Shown here piece after piece: positions 1 to 8,386 of a stretch of DNA of 8,386 nucleotides; position 1 is the first letter of the stretch; each line of letters opens with the position of its first letter. The DNA lies in NCBI GenBank assembly GCA_021785095.1, contig JAJYGM010000757.1, positions 1 to 8,386 of the forward strand. The letters are read 5' to 3'. This DNA is from Actinomycetes bacterium. Lineage in GTDB: Bacteria > Actinomycetota > Acidimicrobiia > Acidimicrobiales > Bog-793. Made by a program: the position numbers and the translations under genes. The notes beneath the pieces are model-generated. The model saw nothing but the letters and a program-made list of their open reading frames with translations. It searched no databases and was not told the DNA's origin.

Positions 1-722
1 CCGACGTCTGCGAGATCTACACGGACGTCACCGGCGTCTTCAGCGCCGACCCCAGGATCGTCCCGGACGCGCACAAGCTGTCCCGGCTCAGCTTCGAGGA
101 GATGCTCGAGATCTCCGCGGCGGGGGGCAGGGTGCTGCAGCTACGGTCTGCCGAATTCGCGCGGAACCATCGCGTGCCCCTGCATGTGCGCAGCAGCTTC
201 ACCTGGGAGCCGGGTACGTGGATCTTGGAGGAGGATGTGTCAATGGTGGAGGAGGAGGCGGTCGTCACGGCGGTCGTCCACGATGCCTCGCAGGCGAAGA
301 TCACCGTGACCGGCGTCCCGGACAAGCCCGGAGTCGCGGCACGCCTGTTCCGGGCGCTCGCGGACCGGTCGGTCAACGTGGACGACATCGTGCAGAACGC
401 GTCGGTCCACGGCACGACCGACATCTCCTTCACGGTCCCCCGCACCGATGTCAACGCCGCTGTCGAGGGCGTCTCGGGCCATCTCGCCGCCCTGGGCGCG
501 GCGGGGGTGACGTCGGACGAGGGCGTCGCGAAGGTGTCGGTCATCGGCGCGGGGATGAAGTCGCACCCCGGGGTGACCGCCACGATGTTCGAGACGTTGG
601 CCGAAGAGGGGATCAACATCGACCTGATCTCGACCTCGACGATCCGGATCTCCTGCATCGTGCGCGAACAGGACGTCGAGCGTGCGGTGCGAGCGCTCCA
701 CCGCGCGTTCGAGCTCGGATGA
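1..722 (+). CDS. lysC: Aspartate kinase (aspartokinase), 3' part
   Basis: Aspartokinase phosphorylates L-aspartate with ATP in the cytoplasm, the first committed step towards lysine/diaminopimelate, threonine and methionine. The gene is cut by the left edge; the first whole codon is at 3 and the TGA stop is at 720-722, leaving 239 residues. About the first 80 are the end of the kinase domain, with family-typical stretches CEIYTDVTGVFSADPRIVP, SFEEMLEISAAGG and VPLHVRSSFT. Two ACT domains follow, one beginning near ITVTGVPDKPG (from 300) and one near KVSVIGAGMKSHPG (from 531), ending ISTSTIRISCIVRE...ALHRAFELG. This tail closely resembles the lysine/threonine-inhibited aspartokinases of actinobacteria as I remember them. 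From memory, the Corynebacterium feedback positions Ser301 and Thr311 correspond here to Ser (402-404) and Ser (426-428), so the regulatory pocket looks largely kept. asd follows 135 bp downstream, the usual neighbour. Confidence 0.96.
   Translation, partial: DVCEIYTDVTGVFSADPRIVPDAHKLSRLSFEEMLEISAAGGRVLQLRSAEFARNHRVPLHVRSSFTWEPGTWILEEDVSMVEEEAVVTAVVHDASQAKITVTGVPDKPGVAARLFRALADRSVNVDDIVQNASVHGTTDISFTVPRTDVNAAVEGVSGHLAALGAAGVTSDEGVAKVSVIGAGMKSHPGVTATMFETLAEEGINIDLISTSTIRISCIVREQDVERAVRALHRAFELG
227..234 (+). promoter_or_regulatory. Internal Shine-Dalgarno for the aspartokinase beta subunit
   Basis: GGAGGAGG lies within the lysC reading frame, 8 nt before an in-frame ATG at 243-245. It is the best ribosome-binding site in the window and its spacing is near ideal. 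The same bases encode Leu-Glu-Glu-Asp at the junction between the kinase domain and the ACT domains, which is where actinobacterial and Bacillus lysC genes start their second product. Confidence 0.7.
243..722 (+). CDS. lysC: Aspartokinase beta subunit from an in-frame internal start
   Basis: A second product of 159 residues is predicted, beginning MVEEEAVVTAVVHD and sharing frame and stop with lysC. It would contain only the two ACT domains. In Corynebacterium glutamicum and Bacillus subtilis, lysC-type genes make a full-length alpha subunit and such a beta subunit, which assemble as alpha2beta2, with effectors bound where alpha and beta ACT domains meet. The start here matches the Corynebacterium beta start as I recall it (MEEAVLTGV...). 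Support comes from the GGAGGAGG motif 8 nt upstream and from the ATG falling at the domain boundary. It is nested in the full-length gene, so normal gene calling would miss it. The alternative is that the ATG is only an internal methionine and a monocistronic LysC is made. Confidence 0.68.
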   Translation: MVEEEAVVTAVVHDASQAKITVTGVPDKPGVAARLFRALADRSVNVDDIVQNASVHGTTDISFTVPRTDVNAAVEGVSGHLAALGAAGVTSDEGVAKVSVIGAGMKSHPGVTATMFETLAEEGINIDLISTSTIRISCIVREQDVERAVRALHRAFELG

Positions 723-733
723 TCGCACGGCGA

Positions 734-1883
<1,150 letters not shown>

Positions 1884-1961
1884 CGGCAGGCGGCACGCCG
1901 GCCAGTCCGCCCCGGGGCTTGCGCTCCCTGCGTCCTCAACGCCGTCGTGACAGCCCCTCGG

Positions 1962-1967
1962 TACTGT
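1962..1967 (+). promoter_or_regulatory. -10 box of a probable leaderless promoter for the addB-like gene
   Basis: TACTGT matches TAnnnT and ends exactly 7 nt before the GTG at 1975, which would make that G the likely first transcribed base. No Shine-Dalgarno precedes the start. The box sits in the same context as the one before asd (CGGTA followed by a GC-rich 7-8 nt stretch and GTG). A -35 element at standard spacing is not evident. Confidence 0.58.
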
Positions 1968-1974
1968 GGCCCCG

Positions 1975-4900
1975 GTGCCGATCAGGGTCGCGACGCACAC
2001 GTACGGCGATGCCGCCTTCGCGGTCCTGGCGAGCACGGTCCGCAGGGCGAAGCGGGCCGACCCGCTCTCGCCGGCGACCGTCGTGGTCGACCGCGGCCCG
2101 CTGGCGCTCTCGGTGCGGCGCCGGCTCGCTTCGACGCCGCCCGGGGTGGCCCACCTCCGCTGCACGACGTGGGTGCGGTTCGCCGCAGAGCTGGCACAGC
2201 ATTGGCTGTCGGTTGGCAGGAGGGTGCCGGCCTCTCCTGCGATCGAGCTCGAGGCCGTGCGCTCGGCGCTCGTCGAGGAGACGCCCTCCCACCTCGCGGG
2301 CGCCCTCGATCAGCCGGCGACCTTGCGGGCGCTCGCGCGCACCTACCGGGACCTCGCGGCCGTCTCGGCCGTGGCGCTCGACGCACTGGCGGCTCAGAGC
2401 CCCCGGGCTGCCGACGTGGTCGGCGTCGTGCGACGCGTGCGCTCCGCGCTCTCGGACTGCGTCGGGACGGCCGAGCTGCTCGCCGCGGCCGCGGCGGAGG
2501 TCCGGCGGCAACCGGGGCGGGCAGCGGAGACGTGCGGGCAGGTCGCCGTCTACCTCCCGCGCCGGATCGGGCCGCCCGAGCTCGAGCTGATCGAGACGCT
2601 CGGCGGGTGCACCGACGTGGAGGTGATCGTGGGCGCCGTCGGCGACGTCATCGCCGACGGCGAGGCCCGTCAGCTCGTCACCCGCCTGTCGGGGGGCGCC
2701 GGACGGAGCGCCACCGTCGACGGGGGCCCCGAGGAGGGCGGATCGGCCCGCGCTCTCGCACCGACGTGGGTCCGGTCGGCGCCGAGCGCCGACGCGGAGG
2801 TGCTCATGGCCCTCCGCCACCTGATGGGCAGGAATGCCGAGGGCGTGCCCCTCGAGCGCATGGCGTTGCTGCACGGCGGCGGGCCCACCTACCGCCAGCT
2901 CATCCACGACGCCCTCGCCGTGGCGGGCATCCCCGCCCACGGGGAAAGCGCCCGGCCGTTGTCGTCGACGGTCGCGGGGCGCGCCCTCTTGGGCGCCGTT
3001 GCCCTTCCGGACCACGATTGGCGGCGCGACGACGTCACCGCGTGGCTCGCGTCGGCGCCGATGCTCTCCGGCGGCCACCTGGTCCCGGCTGCGGAGTGGA
3101 ACGCGCTCTCGGCCGAGGCGGGAGTGGTCTCGGGCCTCGGCCAGTGGCGCGAGCGCCTCGGCGTGCACGCCCGTTCGTTGCGGGAGCGCGCGCGGGCGCG
3201 CGGCCTGGCCGGAGCCGAGGATGGTGCCGACGAGCTCGACGGCACCGAGGACGGGAGCGGCCCCGACGCGGCCGGCGGGGATCCTGGGTCGTCTGCGCGC
3301 GCGCGACTCCTTCAGATCGACGCCCGCCGGTGCGACGAGCTGCGCGCCTTCCTCGACACGATGGCGGAGCGACTGGGGCGGGCGCCCACCAGCTGGGAGG
3401 CGTGGGGCGAGTGGGCCCGCAGGCTCCTCGCCGACCTCCTCGGGCCCCCGGCGCGGCGCGCCGGCTGGCCGGACGACGAGGTCGTCGCGTTCGACGCGGT
3501 CGGCGAGGCGCTCGGCAGGATCGGGGCGCTCGACTGGCTCCGCGGCCTCGCTCCGACTGCCGCGGACTTTCGCACGGCGCTCGCCGCCGAGCTCGACGTG
3601 CCGGCGCCCGGAACGGCGCGCATCGGGCGCGGGTTGCTGGTCGGGCGGGTGGAGGAGGCGATCGGGCTCGACCTCGAGGTCGTCTGCGTCGTCGGCATGG
3701 TCGACGGTGCCCTCCCCGCGCGCCAGGGAGACGACGTCCTTCTCCCCGACCGCGAGCGCGAGCGCGCCGGCGATGAGGTCCCGCTGCGCGCGGTCGACGC
3801 CGCGTCGGCCCGCCGAGACTTCCTCGCGGCTCTCGCGGGCGCGCGCGAGCAGGTGCTCTCCTGCCCCCGCTACGACCAGCGCCACGGCCGAGAGCTCCGG
3901 CCAGCCGCCCTCTTCCTCGAGGCGGTCGACGCCCTCGCCGGCGACGGGAGGCGCCACGCCGCGCGGGAGCTGAGGGGCGGCCCGCCGCCAGGGCTCGGAG
4001 AGCGGTTCCAGTTCGTCTCGTCGTTCGTCGCCGCGGTGGGTGACGGTGGACGCAGCTCGGACGCCGTGTCCGAGGCCGATTGGCGGCTTCGCAGCCTCGT
4101 CCGATGGGTGGCAGCGCGCGGACGGGTCTCTGACCACTTCCTCGCGCGCGACGACGCGTCGCTCGCCGGCTCGCTGGCGGTCCGGCGCGCCCGCCGGAGC
4201 GCGCAGTTCACCCGGTTCGACGGTCTCGTCGAGCACCTGGAGATCCCCTCGCCGCGAACCGGAGCCGTGCAGTCGGCGACGAGCCTCGAGCGCCTGGCGC
4301 GCTGTCCCCGCAGCTACCTCTTCTCGCACCTGCTGCGTGTCACGGTACGCGAGCTGCCCGAGACGTTGCTCCAGCTCGCTCCGGCAGAGCGCGGGCTGAT
4401 CGTCCACCGCGTACTCGAGCGGCTCGTCGCAGCCGAGATGATGGCCGGGGTCTCCGTCGAGGAGGACCCCTCGGCCAGGGAAGAGCGCATGCTCGTCTAC
4501 GCCGAAGAGGAGTTCGAAGAGGCGAGGCGTCGAGGGGTGACGGGTCATCCCGCCCTGTGGGCCCTCGAGCGGTCGAAGATGACGAGCGACCTGCGTGCGC
4601 ACCTCCGGGACGAGAACGAGTACCGGGTCGTGTCGGGCGCGAGGTCGGTGGCGGTGGAGCTCGACTTCGGTCCGCCATCGGAAACCGTCGTCTCGGTGGA
4701 CACGCCCCGTGGCGACGTGCGGTTCCGCGGGAGGATCGACCGGGTGGACGAGCTGGCAGACGGCTCGGTGGCGGTCATCGACTACAAGTCGGGAAGGCCG
4801 TACGGGGCGCTCGAGGGCGGCGACCCGCTGTCGGGCGGCCAGCGGCTCCAGCTGCCCGTCTACGCGCTCGCAGCGAGGGCCGCCTTCGGCGCGTCGCGCC

Positions 4901-5193
4901 GCGTGCGTGCCGGGTACTGGTTCGTCGGGGCCCCCGATCCGCCTGAGTGGCTGGATCTCGACGACGCGGTCCAGAGCCGGCTGCAGGAGGTGCTCGGCAC
5001 GCTCGCCGAGACGATCGAGACGGGAAGGTTCCCCGCACGTCCCGGTCCGAGCGACGGACGCCCAGTGCGCGGGTCGAACTGCACGTACTGCCCGTACGAC
5101 GGCATGTGCCCGCCCGATCGGGCGACGAGCTGGCGCCGGAAGCGCGCCGATCGCGCGCTCTCGTCGTACGTGGCGCTCGTGGGGGAGACATGA
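1975..5193 (+). CDS. addB: AddB-like helicase-nuclease subunit with Fe-S PD-(D/E)XK nuclease
   Basis: Predicted second subunit (1072 residues) of an AddAB-type helicase-nuclease that resects double-strand breaks for RecA loading. The body has AddB/RecC-like helicase-fold blocks: a Ser/Thr-rich RPLSSTVAGRALLGAV region followed by WRRDDVTAWLASAPM, then VCVVGMVDGALPARQGDDVL. The C-terminal nuclease begins near SATSLERLARCPRSYLF with Cys777, then GLIVHRVLE (His811), GRIDRVDE (Asp922), IDYKSG (Asp936, Lys938) and QLPVYALAA (Gln959). Cys1036, Cys1039 and Cys1045 (C-x2-C-x5-C) with Cys777 match the four-cysteine 4Fe-4S cluster of AddB nucleases. The N-terminus, where Bacillus AddB has a Walker A, reads RVATHTYGDAAF with no GKT/GKS. 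An acidic Gly-rich linker spans about 414-440. I chose GTG 1975 over in-frame GTG 1966 because the latter overlaps the -10 box. Mycobacterial AdnA is an alternative relative, but it has an intact motor motif. Confidence 0.82.
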   Translation: MPIRVATHTYGDAAFAVLASTVRRAKRADPLSPATVVVDRGPLALSVRRRLASTPPGVAHLRCTTWVRFAAELAQHWLSVGRRVPASPAIELEAVRSALVEETPSHLAGALDQPATLRALARTYRDLAAVSAVALDALAAQSPRAADVVGVVRRVRSALSDCVGTAELLAAAAAEVRRQPGRAAETCGQVAVYLPRRIGPPELELIETLGGCTDVEVIVGAVGDVIADGEARQLVTRLSGGAGRSATVDGGPEEGGSARALAPTWVRSAPSADAEVLMALRHLMGRNAEGVPLERMALLHGGGPTYRQLIHDALAVAGIPAHGESARPLSSTVAGRALLGAVALPDHDWRRDDVTAWLASAPMLSGGHLVPAAEWNALSAEAGVVSGLGQWRERLGVHARSLRERARARGLAGAEDGADELDGTEDGSGPDAAGGDPGSSARARLLQIDARRCDELRAFLDTMAERLGRAPTSWEAWGEWARRLLADLLGPPARRAGWPDDEVVAFDAVGEALGRIGALDWLRGLAPTAADFRTALAAELDVPAPGTARIGRGLLVGRVEEAIGLDLEVVCVVGMVDGALPARQGDDVLLPDRERERAGDEVPLRAVDAASARRDFLAALAGAREQVLSCPRYDQRHGRELRPAALFLEAVDALAGDGRRHAARELRGGPPPGLGERFQFVSSFVAAVGDGGRSSDAVSEADWRLRSLVRWVAARGRVSDHFLARDDASLAGSLAVRRARRSAQFTRFDGLVEHLEIPSPRTGAVQSATSLERLARCPRSYLFSHLLRVTVRELPETLLQLAPAERGLIVHRVLERLVAAEMMAGVSVEEDPSAREERMLVYAEEEFEEARRRGVTGHPALWALERSKMTSDLRAHLRDENEYRVVSGARSVAVELDFGPPSETVVSVDTPRGDVRFRGRIDRVDELADGSVAVIDYKSGRPYGALEGGDPLSGGQRLQLPVYALAARAAFGASRRVRAGYWFVGAPDPPEWLDLDDAVQSRLQEVLGTLAETIETGRFPARPGPSDGRPVRGSNCTYCPYDGMCPPDRATSWRRKRADRALSSYVALVGET

Positions 5194-5210
5194 AAGCACG
5201 CCGCGAGGAA
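5181..5210 (+). promoter_or_regulatory. Two competing translation starts for the addA-like gene
   Basis: ATG at 5190 overlaps the addB-like stop as ATGA; the G-rich GGGGGAG at 5181-5187 is only 2 nt from it, closer than normal. A second in-frame start, GTG at 5214, is preceded by GAGGAA (5205-5210), also at short spacing. Either fits translational coupling to the upstream gene. The choice changes the protein by 8 residues. Confidence 0.5.
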
Positions 5211-8200
5211 GACGTGACGGAGCGTGAGTCCGACGACGGGACGCAGCGTCTCTTCTTCGGCGCGGGTGAGGACCGGCGGGAAGGCGCCCGCATCGAAGGC
5301 GGCCGGCCCTTGTCGGGTGGGCAGGCGCACGGAGGAAGGGGCGAAGCGAGCGGTCCTGAAGGACCACCGCTCGACCACGACGCCCGGGTCAGGATCGCCG
5401 CCGCGCTCGGCGAGACGGTGTTCGCAGTGGCGGGGGCGGGGAGCGGCAAGACGCGCCATCTCGTCGAACGCGTGCTGCACGTCCTTCTCTCGGGAAGGGC
5501 TCGGATCGACCAGCTCGCGGTCATCACCTTCACGGAGGCCGCGGCCGCCGAGCTGCGCGAACGGATCGCAGAGGAGCTCGATCACGTCGTGATCGCCTTC
5601 GACGACCCCGTCGCCGCCCAGCGCGCGAGCGACGCGCTCAGCACCTTGGACGGGGCCGCGATCACCACGCTGCACGGCTTCGCACGGAGGATCCTGTCCC
5701 GGTTCCCGCTCGACGCGGGACTGCCGCCGACGTTCGATGTGCTCGACGAGGCGCGTTCGCTCGCGGAGCTCGACGAGCACTGGGTGGACAGTGTCGACGC
5801 GCTGCTCGCGGACCAGCGCCGGGCACGGGCCGTGCAATGGGCCATCGTCGCGGGGGCGAGCCTCGGCAAGCTGCGCGCCATCGTCCGGCGCATGGGGGAG
5901 AACTGGGACCGTCTTGTCTCCATCGAGAGAGGCAGGGGCGCACGCGAGCTGCCGCGGCTCGACGCGAGCGCAGTCATCCGCCCGCTCCGCCGTGCGCTCG
6001 AGCTCGCGCCGTGCTGCACCGACGCGGACGACAACCTTCTCGCCCACCTCACCCACCTCCGGGCCTACGTCGCGCACCTGGAGCGAGCGGATGGCGACGA
6101 GCTGCAGCTCCTTCGGATGCTCCTCTCGCCACCCCGGCACCTCACCGCCCGCGGAAAGGGCACGGCCCGTGCGTGGGGCGGACGCAAGCCCGACGTGGTC
6201 GCCCTGCTCGACGAGGCGGAGACCGCCCGCCAGTCGGCAGCGAGCCACGCGGTCGGCGCGGCCATGGAGGTCGTCGGGAACGCGCTCGCAGAGCTCGCCG
6301 TGGCCTCGGCGCGCCGGCGCCAGCGCGAGGGCCGCCTCCAGTTCCACGATCTCCTCGTGCTGGCGTGCGAGCTCGTTCGGGGCGACTCCCAGGTGCGCGC
6401 TGCGTTGCACGACGAGTACCGGCACCTGCTCGTCGACGAGTTCCAGGACACCGACCCGCTGCAAGCCGAGCTCGTCACGATGATCGCGGCCGAGTCCGGC
6501 GAGCGAGTCGGCGAGGTGCCGTGGTGGGAGCTCGCGACGACGGCGGGCGCGCTCTTCTTCGTCGGCGATCCGATGCAGTCGATCTACGCCTTCCGCCGGG
6601 CGGACGTGGGCACCTTCCTCCGGGTCCTGCGCGACGTGGCGACGGAATCGGCGCAGCTCGTGACGAACTTCCGCTCGGTGCCGGGGATCGTCGAATTGGT
6701 CAACGGCGTCTTCGGGCAGCTCGTCGGGGACGGAGAGCCCGATATCCAGCCGCCGTACATCGCTTCGTCCGCTGCCCGACGCGTGGGCGAGGGTCCCCTC
6801 CGCGCGGTCAGCGTCGTCGGAGCGGGGGCCGACCACGAGATCCCGGCAGCGGAGGCGCGCCGCGTCGAGGCGGAGGAGGTGGCAGCGCTGCTCAGGCGGG
6901 CGGTGGACGAGAGATGGCCCGTCGGAGCGGGCGGCCGGGCCGTCCAGCTCGACGACATCGCGGTGCTCGTCCCCTCCAGGACCTCGGTCCCTGCGCTCGA
7001 GTCGGCTTTCGAGTCAGCCGGCATCGACTACCGGCTCGAGTCGAGCTCGCTCGTCTACGACACGCGCGAGGTGCAGGAGCTGCTCCACGTTCTCCACGCG
7101 ATCGACGACCCCTCTGACAGCGCTGCAGTGGTCGCGGCATTGCGCACGCCGGGCTTTGCGTGCGGCGACGACGACCTGCTCCGTCACCGGCTGGACGGCG
7201 GATCGTGGGACTACCGCCTGGACGCTCCGCCGGTCGCGGCCGGTGACGACCCGGTCCAGGTCGGCCTCGTCCGGCTGCGACATCTGCACGGGGCCTGCAC
7301 GTGGACCGGGGTGAGCGAGCTCGTCGCACGCGTGGTGGACGAGACGCGCCAGCTCGGTGCCGCGCTCGACGGCCGGCGGTGGCGGGAGGAATGGCGGCGC
7401 CTCCGTTTCGTCATGGACCAGGCTCGCGAGTTCGTCGAGACATCGCCGGGAAATCTTCGCCAGTACCTGGCCTGGGTGGACGTCCAGCGCGACGAGGACG
7501 CGAAGGTCACCGAGGTCGTGCTGCCGGAGGCCGACGCGCCGGCAGTGGCGGTCATGACCGTCCACGCAGCGAAGGGTCTCGAGTTCCCGGTCGTCGCCCT
7601 TGTCGGTTTCGGCGCTGCAACGAAGGGTGTCACGGCGCCGACCGTGCTGTTCGGCGGAGACGCGATCGAGCTGGCGGTGAACAATGGGGTGTGCACCGTG
7701 GGCTACGACGCGGCGCGCCAGCACGAGCAGCAAGTCCTCGCACGCGAGCGGCTGCGCCTGCTCTACGTCGCGCTGACGCGGGCGCAGAACCATCTCGTCG
7801 TGAGCGTCCACAGGTCGCAGCGGTCCGCTGCGGGCATCGCTGGCAAGCTCGAGGCCGCGTTGTCGAGCTTCCCCCACCTGTGGGACGCCCATCCACAGCC
7901 AGCCGACGAGGCCGCATTGGAGGTCCCGGACGCGCCGAGTCAACCCGGGGCGGACGCGACCGAGGGCGCAGAGGACCTCCAACGTTGGGCGCGCGCCCGG
8001 GCCGAGCGGCTCGCTGCGGGCCCCCTTGTGGTCTCTGCGACGGGGATCGCGAAGCTCGCTGCGTCCTGGTCGCTGGACGCGGGCGAGGATGCCGGCCCGG
8101 GCGAGCCCGGTCAGCGAGCCGTGGAGCGCGACGACGCGGGGACAACCGGTCCGGGTGACGGCGGAGCGCCCGGCACCTCGTCCGCTCGCGAGCTGTGGCG

Positions 8201-8386
8201 CCGCGGCCGTGCGGGCACCGCGCTGGGCCGGGCGGTCCACGCCGTGCTGCAGACCGTCGACCTGCGCACGGGCGCAGGGCTGGAGGCGATGGCCAAGGCG
8301 CACGCCGGTGCCGAGGGCGTGCCGTCGCGCTGGCAGGAGGTGGCGGCGCTGGCTCGCACGGCGCTCGACAGCGCGATCGTCCGGAG
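5190..8386 (+). CDS. addA: AddA-like UvrD/RecB-family helicase-nuclease, 5' part
   Basis: Predicted motor and second nuclease subunit of the AddAB-type complex; superfamily 1A, 3'-5' DNA translocase. The frame is open for 1065 codons and runs off the right edge. Motifs in order: Walker A GAGSGKT (82-88, Lys87), motif Ia-like ITFTEAAAAELRERI, Walker B DEFQDT (Asp416, Glu417), motif III GDPMQSIYAFRRAD (from 459), motif IV TNFRS (Arg495), motif V VHAAKGLEFP (His792, Lys795) and motif VI LLYVALTRA (Arg864). After an acidic Gly/Pro-rich linker (about 964-1000) the RecB-type nuclease begins with GTALGRAVHAVLQ (His1017); its catalytic DxK lies beyond the window. Residues 1-60 are an unusual Gly/Glu/Arg-rich extension, since UvrD-family Walker A motifs usually lie near residue 20-35. 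The ATGA overlap indicates an operon with the addB-like gene, in the addB-addA order known from Bacillus. UvrD2 or AdnB are less likely alternatives. Confidence 0.88.
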   Translation, partial: MKARREEDVTERESDDGTQRLFFGAGEDRREGARIEGGRPLSGGQAHGGRGEASGPEGPPLDHDARVRIAAALGETVFAVAGAGSGKTRHLVERVLHVLLSGRARIDQLAVITFTEAAAAELRERIAEELDHVVIAFDDPVAAQRASDALSTLDGAAITTLHGFARRILSRFPLDAGLPPTFDVLDEARSLAELDEHWVDSVDALLADQRRARAVQWAIVAGASLGKLRAIVRRMGENWDRLVSIERGRGARELPRLDASAVIRPLRRALELAPCCTDADDNLLAHLTHLRAYVAHLERADGDELQLLRMLLSPPRHLTARGKGTARAWGGRKPDVVALLDEAETARQSAASHAVGAAMEVVGNALAELAVASARRRQREGRLQFHDLLVLACELVRGDSQVRAALHDEYRHLLVDEFQDTDPLQAELVTMIAAESGERVGEVPWWELATTAGALFFVGDPMQSIYAFRRADVGTFLRVLRDVATESAQLVTNFRSVPGIVELVNGVFGQLVGDGEPDIQPPYIASSAARRVGEGPLRAVSVVGAGADHEIPAAEARRVEAEEVAALLRRAVDERWPVGAGGRAVQLDDIAVLVPSRTSVPALESAFESAGIDYRLESSSLVYDTREVQELLHVLHAIDDPSDSAAVVAALRTPGFACGDDDLLRHRLDGGSWDYRLDAPPVAAGDDPVQVGLVRLRHLHGACTWTGVSELVARVVDETRQLGAALDGRRWREEWRRLRFVMDQAREFVETSPGNLRQYLAWVDVQRDEDAKVTEVVLPEADAPAVAVMTVHAAKGLEFPVVALVGFGAATKGVTAPTVLFGGDAIELAVNNGVCTVGYDAARQHEQQVLARERLRLLYVALTRAQNHLVVSVHRSQRSAAGIAGKLEAALSSFPHLWDAHPQPADEAALEVPDAPSQPGADATEGAEDLQRWARARAERLAAGPLVVSATGIAKLAASWSLDAGEDAGPGEPGQRAVERDDAGTTGPGDGGAPGTSSARELWRRGRAGTALGRAVHAVLQTVDLRTGAGLEAMAKAHAGAEGVPSRWQEVAALARTALDSAIVR

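Noticed and set aside
1889..1911. GGCGG...CCGCC hairpin as an asd terminator
   Set aside because: A 5-bp stem with a 13-nt loop and no T tract; such short GC dyads are common at this base composition.
1947..3776. Plus-strand frame of about 600 codons overlapping the addB-like gene
   Set aside because: The product is an Arg/Ala/Gly/Pro-rich out-of-frame shadow with no domain, and the overlapping AddB-like frame is clearly real.
1936..5367. Very long (about 1140-codon) open frame on the minus strand opposite the addB-like gene
   Set aside because: High GC with strong third-position GC bias leaves antisense frames free of stops. The translation is Arg/Pro/Gly/His-rich with no recognisable domain, while the + strand frame carries clear nuclease motifs.
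4860..8303. Other long minus-strand frames (4860-6836 and 7014-8303) opposite the helicase gene
   Set aside because: Same compositional artefact; no domain motifs, and they lie opposite well-conserved helicase motifs.
1975..8386. Defence island or new anti-phage system built on the nuclease and helicase
   Set aside because: Both proteins match the AddB/AddA housekeeping recombination pair in motifs, order and overlap, and they sit beside core biosynthesis genes with no mobile or defence genes nearby.

Overview
The window is a high-GC (roughly 70% by eye), densely coding stretch with all recognised genes on the + strand. GTG starts, promoter -10 boxes placed so that the mRNA begins at the start codon, an aspartokinase gene with an apparent internal beta-subunit start, and an AddB/AddA-like pair together suggest an actinobacterium. 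Acidimicrobiia or a relative is my best guess, but nothing in the window fixes the taxonomy.

Layout. 1-722: 3' end of lysC (aspartokinase), with the end of the kinase domain and both C-terminal ACT regulatory domains. A strong internal Shine-Dalgarno (227-234) and ATG (243) inside it predict a separately translated beta subunit. 723-857: 135-bp gap carrying repeated TGTGAC words, a short dyad and a -10 box directly before the next gene. 858-1877: asd (aspartate-semialdehyde dehydrogenase), complete. 1878-1974: 97-bp gap with a 15-bp palindrome across the asd stop codon and another -10 box. 1975-5193: an AddB-like protein of 1072 residues, with a helicase-fold body lacking a Walker A motif and a C-terminal iron-sulfur PD-(D/E)XK nuclease. 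5190 to the right edge: an AddA-like UvrD/RecB-family helicase, overlapping the previous stop by ATGA. It has a full set of helicase motifs and the beginning of a second nuclease domain, cut off by the window edge.

Function. LysC and Asd catalyse the first two steps of the aspartate pathway (aspartate to aspartyl phosphate to aspartate semialdehyde), feeding lysine/diaminopimelate, threonine and methionine synthesis. The AddB/AddA-like pair is expected to form a heterodimeric helicase-nuclease that resects double-strand breaks for RecA-dependent repair. The two modules are neighbours but seem to be separately transcribed.

This is mostly core housekeeping DNA. I see no mobile element, CRISPR array, RNA gene or defence island, and no wholly new system. 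The points worth a second look are the gene-within-gene in lysC, two apparent leaderless promoters, the repeated GTGAC words in both gaps, the missing Walker A in the AddB-like protein, and the N-terminal extension of the AddA-like helicase.
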